A DNA stretch of 5,803 bases from Solirubrobacterales bacterium (lineage in GTDB: Bacteria > Actinomycetota > Thermoleophilia > Solirubrobacterales > Solirubrobacteraceae): contig JAOPZU010000504.1 in assembly GCA_025963955.1 (NCBI GenBank), forward strand, positions 1 through 5,803. The letters are read 5' to 3'. Below the pieces are notes generated by a model, which was not told the DNA's origin, searched no databases, and saw only the letters and a program-made list of their open reading frames with translations. Positions 5,058-5,803 of this stretch are shown here, piece after piece. Numbering within the stretch: position 1 is the first letter of the stretch; each line of letters starts with the position of its first letter. The translations under genes and the position numbers were made by a program.

Positions 5058-5402
5058 TCAGGCGGGCAGCGGCTCGAGGCTCACGCCCGCGAGGCGGTCG
5101 AGCCCCACGATCTCGATCAGCTTCCTGATCTGCGGCTGCGGCCCCTGCAGGCGCAGCCGGCGCCCGGCCTTGCGCAGCCGGCGGGCGACCATGGCGAGGT
5201 CGACCATGAGGGAGGCGTCGGCGAAGACGAGGCCGCTCAGGTCCACGCGGACGTCCGTCTCGGCGGTCAGCGAGCGGGACAGCGCGCGCCGGCGACGGGC
5301 CGACGTCGTGCGGTCCTCGTCCCCGGCGCAGACGAGCACACCGGTCTGTTCGCTGAACGAGACGATGCGGCGAGAGTACCGCCGCCCACCGGCCGCACGC
5401 AA
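5058..5402 (-). CDS. Orphan STAS-domain protein (anti-sigma factor antagonist-like); start uncertain
   Basis: The longest open frame has a TTG at 5402 (114 residues, used for numbering). The protein is a single STAS domain, the fold of SpoIIAA/RsbV-type anti-anti-sigma factors that are regulated by serine phosphorylation. Strand 1 is IVSFSE (13-18); strand 2 runs into GDED (27-30), matching the GELD of the family; VDLSGLVFADAS (53-64) is the core strand and phosphorylation loop; RRLRLQGPQPQIRKLIEIVGLDRL (81-104) is the typical C-terminal half. S64 sits where SpoIIAA has its phosphoserine (D-S-S-G becomes D-A-S-L), so control by a kinase is possible, although the usual Gly is Leu. No anti-sigma kinase or sigma factor gene lies nearby. 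The TTG at 5402 coincides with a -35 box and the -10 falls inside residues 8-10, so the true start is more likely at or near codon 13 (ATC, 5366-5364), giving about 102 residues. The next canonical start, GTG 5339 (V22), would remove strand 1. Confidence 0.8.
   Translation of the reverse strand: MRAAGGRRYSRRIVSFSEQTGVLVCAGDEDRTTSARRRRALSRSLTAETDVRVDLSGLVFADASLMVDLAMVARRLRKAGRRLRLQGPQPQIRKLIEIVGLDRLAGVSLEPLPA
5366..5402 (-). promoter_or_regulatory. Promoter of the STAS-fxsA operon, lying inside the longest STAS frame
   Basis: On the minus strand, TTGCGT (5402-5397) and TACTCT (5378-5373) are separated by 18 nt and match -35/-10 spacing. The expected transcript start is at about 5366, 6 nt after the -10, exactly on an ATC codon in the STAS frame. 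This is the best two-box promoter in the window. Confidence 0.6.
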
Positions 5403-5445
5403 CGGTGTTCCGAGCGCCGATGCGTCCGTTTACGCCGCGGCCTTC

Positions 5446-5460
5446 TACACTCGGGGCATG
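5446..5460 (+). promoter_or_regulatory. Leaderless promoter (-10 box) of the MIP18-family gene
   Basis: TACACT at 5446-5451 lies 6 nt before ATG 5458, with no Shine-Dalgarno at proper spacing. The -35 region is weak. With the STAS promoter it forms a divergent promoter region at about 5366-5457. Confidence 0.65.
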
Positions 5461-5754
5461 TTGACCGTCGACGACATCGAAGCCGCCCTGAGCAACGTGA
5501 TCGACCCCGAGCTGGGGTTGGACTTCGTGGAGCTCGGCCTGATCTACGGGATCGAGCTGACCGGCGGTGACGTGCACGTCACCTTCTCGCTGACCTCGCC
5601 GGGCTGCCCGATCGGCCCGCAGGTGACCGAGCAGATCGAGGAGTTCGTCTCCGAGCTCGACGGCGTGGACTCGGTCACGGTCGAGATGACGTTCCTCCCG
5701 CCGTGGACGCCGGACAAGATGAGCGAAGACGCGAAGTTCGCGCTCGGCTACTGA
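5458..5754 (+). CDS. MIP18/DUF59-family metal-sulfur cluster assembly factor (SufT/PaaD-like)
   Basis: 98-residue cytosolic protein of the MIP18 (DUF59) family, which helps assemble or deliver iron-sulfur clusters; relatives include SufT, PaaD and the eukaryotic CIA protein MIP18. Visible marks: VIDPELGLDFVELGLIYGIEL (14-34), the conserved TSPGCPIG block at 47-54 with the single reactive Cys50, VEMTFLPPWTPDKMSEDAK (75-93) with the family PPW motif, and a C-terminal aromatic (LGY). The length is typical for the family. The frame is open far upstream, but that part opposes the STAS and fxsA genes and is Arg/Asp-rich low-quality sequence, so ATG 5458 with its -10 box is the start. No suf or paa genes are visible nearby, so whether it serves general Fe-S assembly or one client cannot be told. 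Confidence 0.93.
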   Translation: MLTVDDIEAALSNVIDPELGLDFVELGLIYGIELTGGDVHVTFSLTSPGCPIGPQVTEQIEEFVSELDGVDSVTVEMTFLPPWTPDKMSEDAKFALGY

Positions 5755-5803
5755 GCCGGCGCGTCGCGCGGGTGCGTCCGCAGCGCCGCGCCACCGGCCT
5801 CGT
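5748..5803 (-). CDS. Possible 3' end of a gene entering from the right edge
   Basis: On the minus strand a frame is open from the right edge to a TAG at 5750-5748, giving a 17-residue tail ending THPRDAPAQ. Third positions are mostly G or C and the composition is protein-like. If real it would converge on the MIP18-family gene with a 7-nt overlap of the ends. The fragment is too short to judge, and no family can be named. Confidence 0.2.
   Translation of the reverse strand, partial: EAGGAALRTHPRDAPAQ

Noticed and set aside
5348..5358. GTTC-GCT-GAAC inverted repeat just downstream of the predicted STAS transcript start, as an SOS/LexA-type operator
   Set aside because: The half-sites are in the opposite orientation and spacing to the actinobacterial LexA box (GAAC-N4-GTTC), arms are only 4 bp, and it lies in coding sequence.
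4384..5457. Upstream extension of the MIP18 frame giving a 456-residue protein
   Set aside because: The extension runs antisense to fxsA and the STAS gene and is low complexity; the MIP18 domain is complete from ATG 5458, which has its own -10 box.
5755..5803. GTG at 5772 as the start of a further plus-strand gene, and GCGCG-T-CGCGC at 5759-5769 as a terminator for the MIP18 gene
   Set aside because: No -10 box or Shine-Dalgarno precedes the GTG, and only about 10 codons are visible; the palindrome has a one-base loop and no T-tract.
1..5803. tRNA, rRNA, riboswitch, CRISPR, insertion sequence or attachment-site repeats
   Set aside because: Nothing resembling these was seen by eye on either strand; gaps between genes are all under 100 nt, and no terminal inverted or direct repeats or transposase motifs appear.

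Overview
This is a very GC-rich bacterial window. It is densely packed with short intergenic gaps, and several genes start with no Shine-Dalgarno site but with a TAnnnT box 6-7 nt before the start codon, the pattern of leaderless actinobacterial transcripts. Together with the style of the RNB, FrnE-type and orphan STAS proteins this suggests a high-GC actinobacterium, possibly Thermoleophilia/Solirubrobacterales. The taxon is inference; no marker gene settles it.

Layout: bases 1-2558 carry three plus-strand genes: the 3' part of an unrecognised alpha-helical protein, a FrnE-type DsbA-family thiol oxidoreductase, and a compact RNase II-like RNB ribonuclease. The last two each have their own probable leaderless promoter. 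Bases 2560-5402 carry five minus-strand genes, read from right to left: an orphan STAS-domain protein, an FxsA-family membrane protein, a CrtC/AttH-like beta-barrel protein, a HAD-family hydrolase, and a small GlsB/YeaQ-type membrane protein. Spacing (29 nt, 58 nt, a 4-nt GTGA overlap, 9 nt) fits one or two operons, with a possible weak terminator and secondary promoter between fxsA and the CrtC-like gene. At 5458-5754 a divergent plus-strand gene encodes a MIP18/DUF59 (SufT/PaaD-like) iron-sulfur assembly factor. A minus-strand gene may enter from the right edge.

No RNA gene, mobile element, CRISPR array or phage gene was seen, and no stretch over 300 bases lacks a gene. The genes read as general housekeeping and stress functions (thiol redox, RNA turnover, Fe-S assembly, envelope membrane proteins) rather than a single new system. 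The most interesting signals are structural. The STAS gene has a good -35/-10 promoter lying inside its longest open frame, so its only canonical upstream start (TTG) sits in the -35 box and the predicted leaderless start would be an AUC codon. The rnb and glsB-like genes meet tail to tail in a 7-bp palindrome made of the two stop codons (TGA-G-TCA), with GC hairpins inside the basic tail-coding part of the glsB-like gene.
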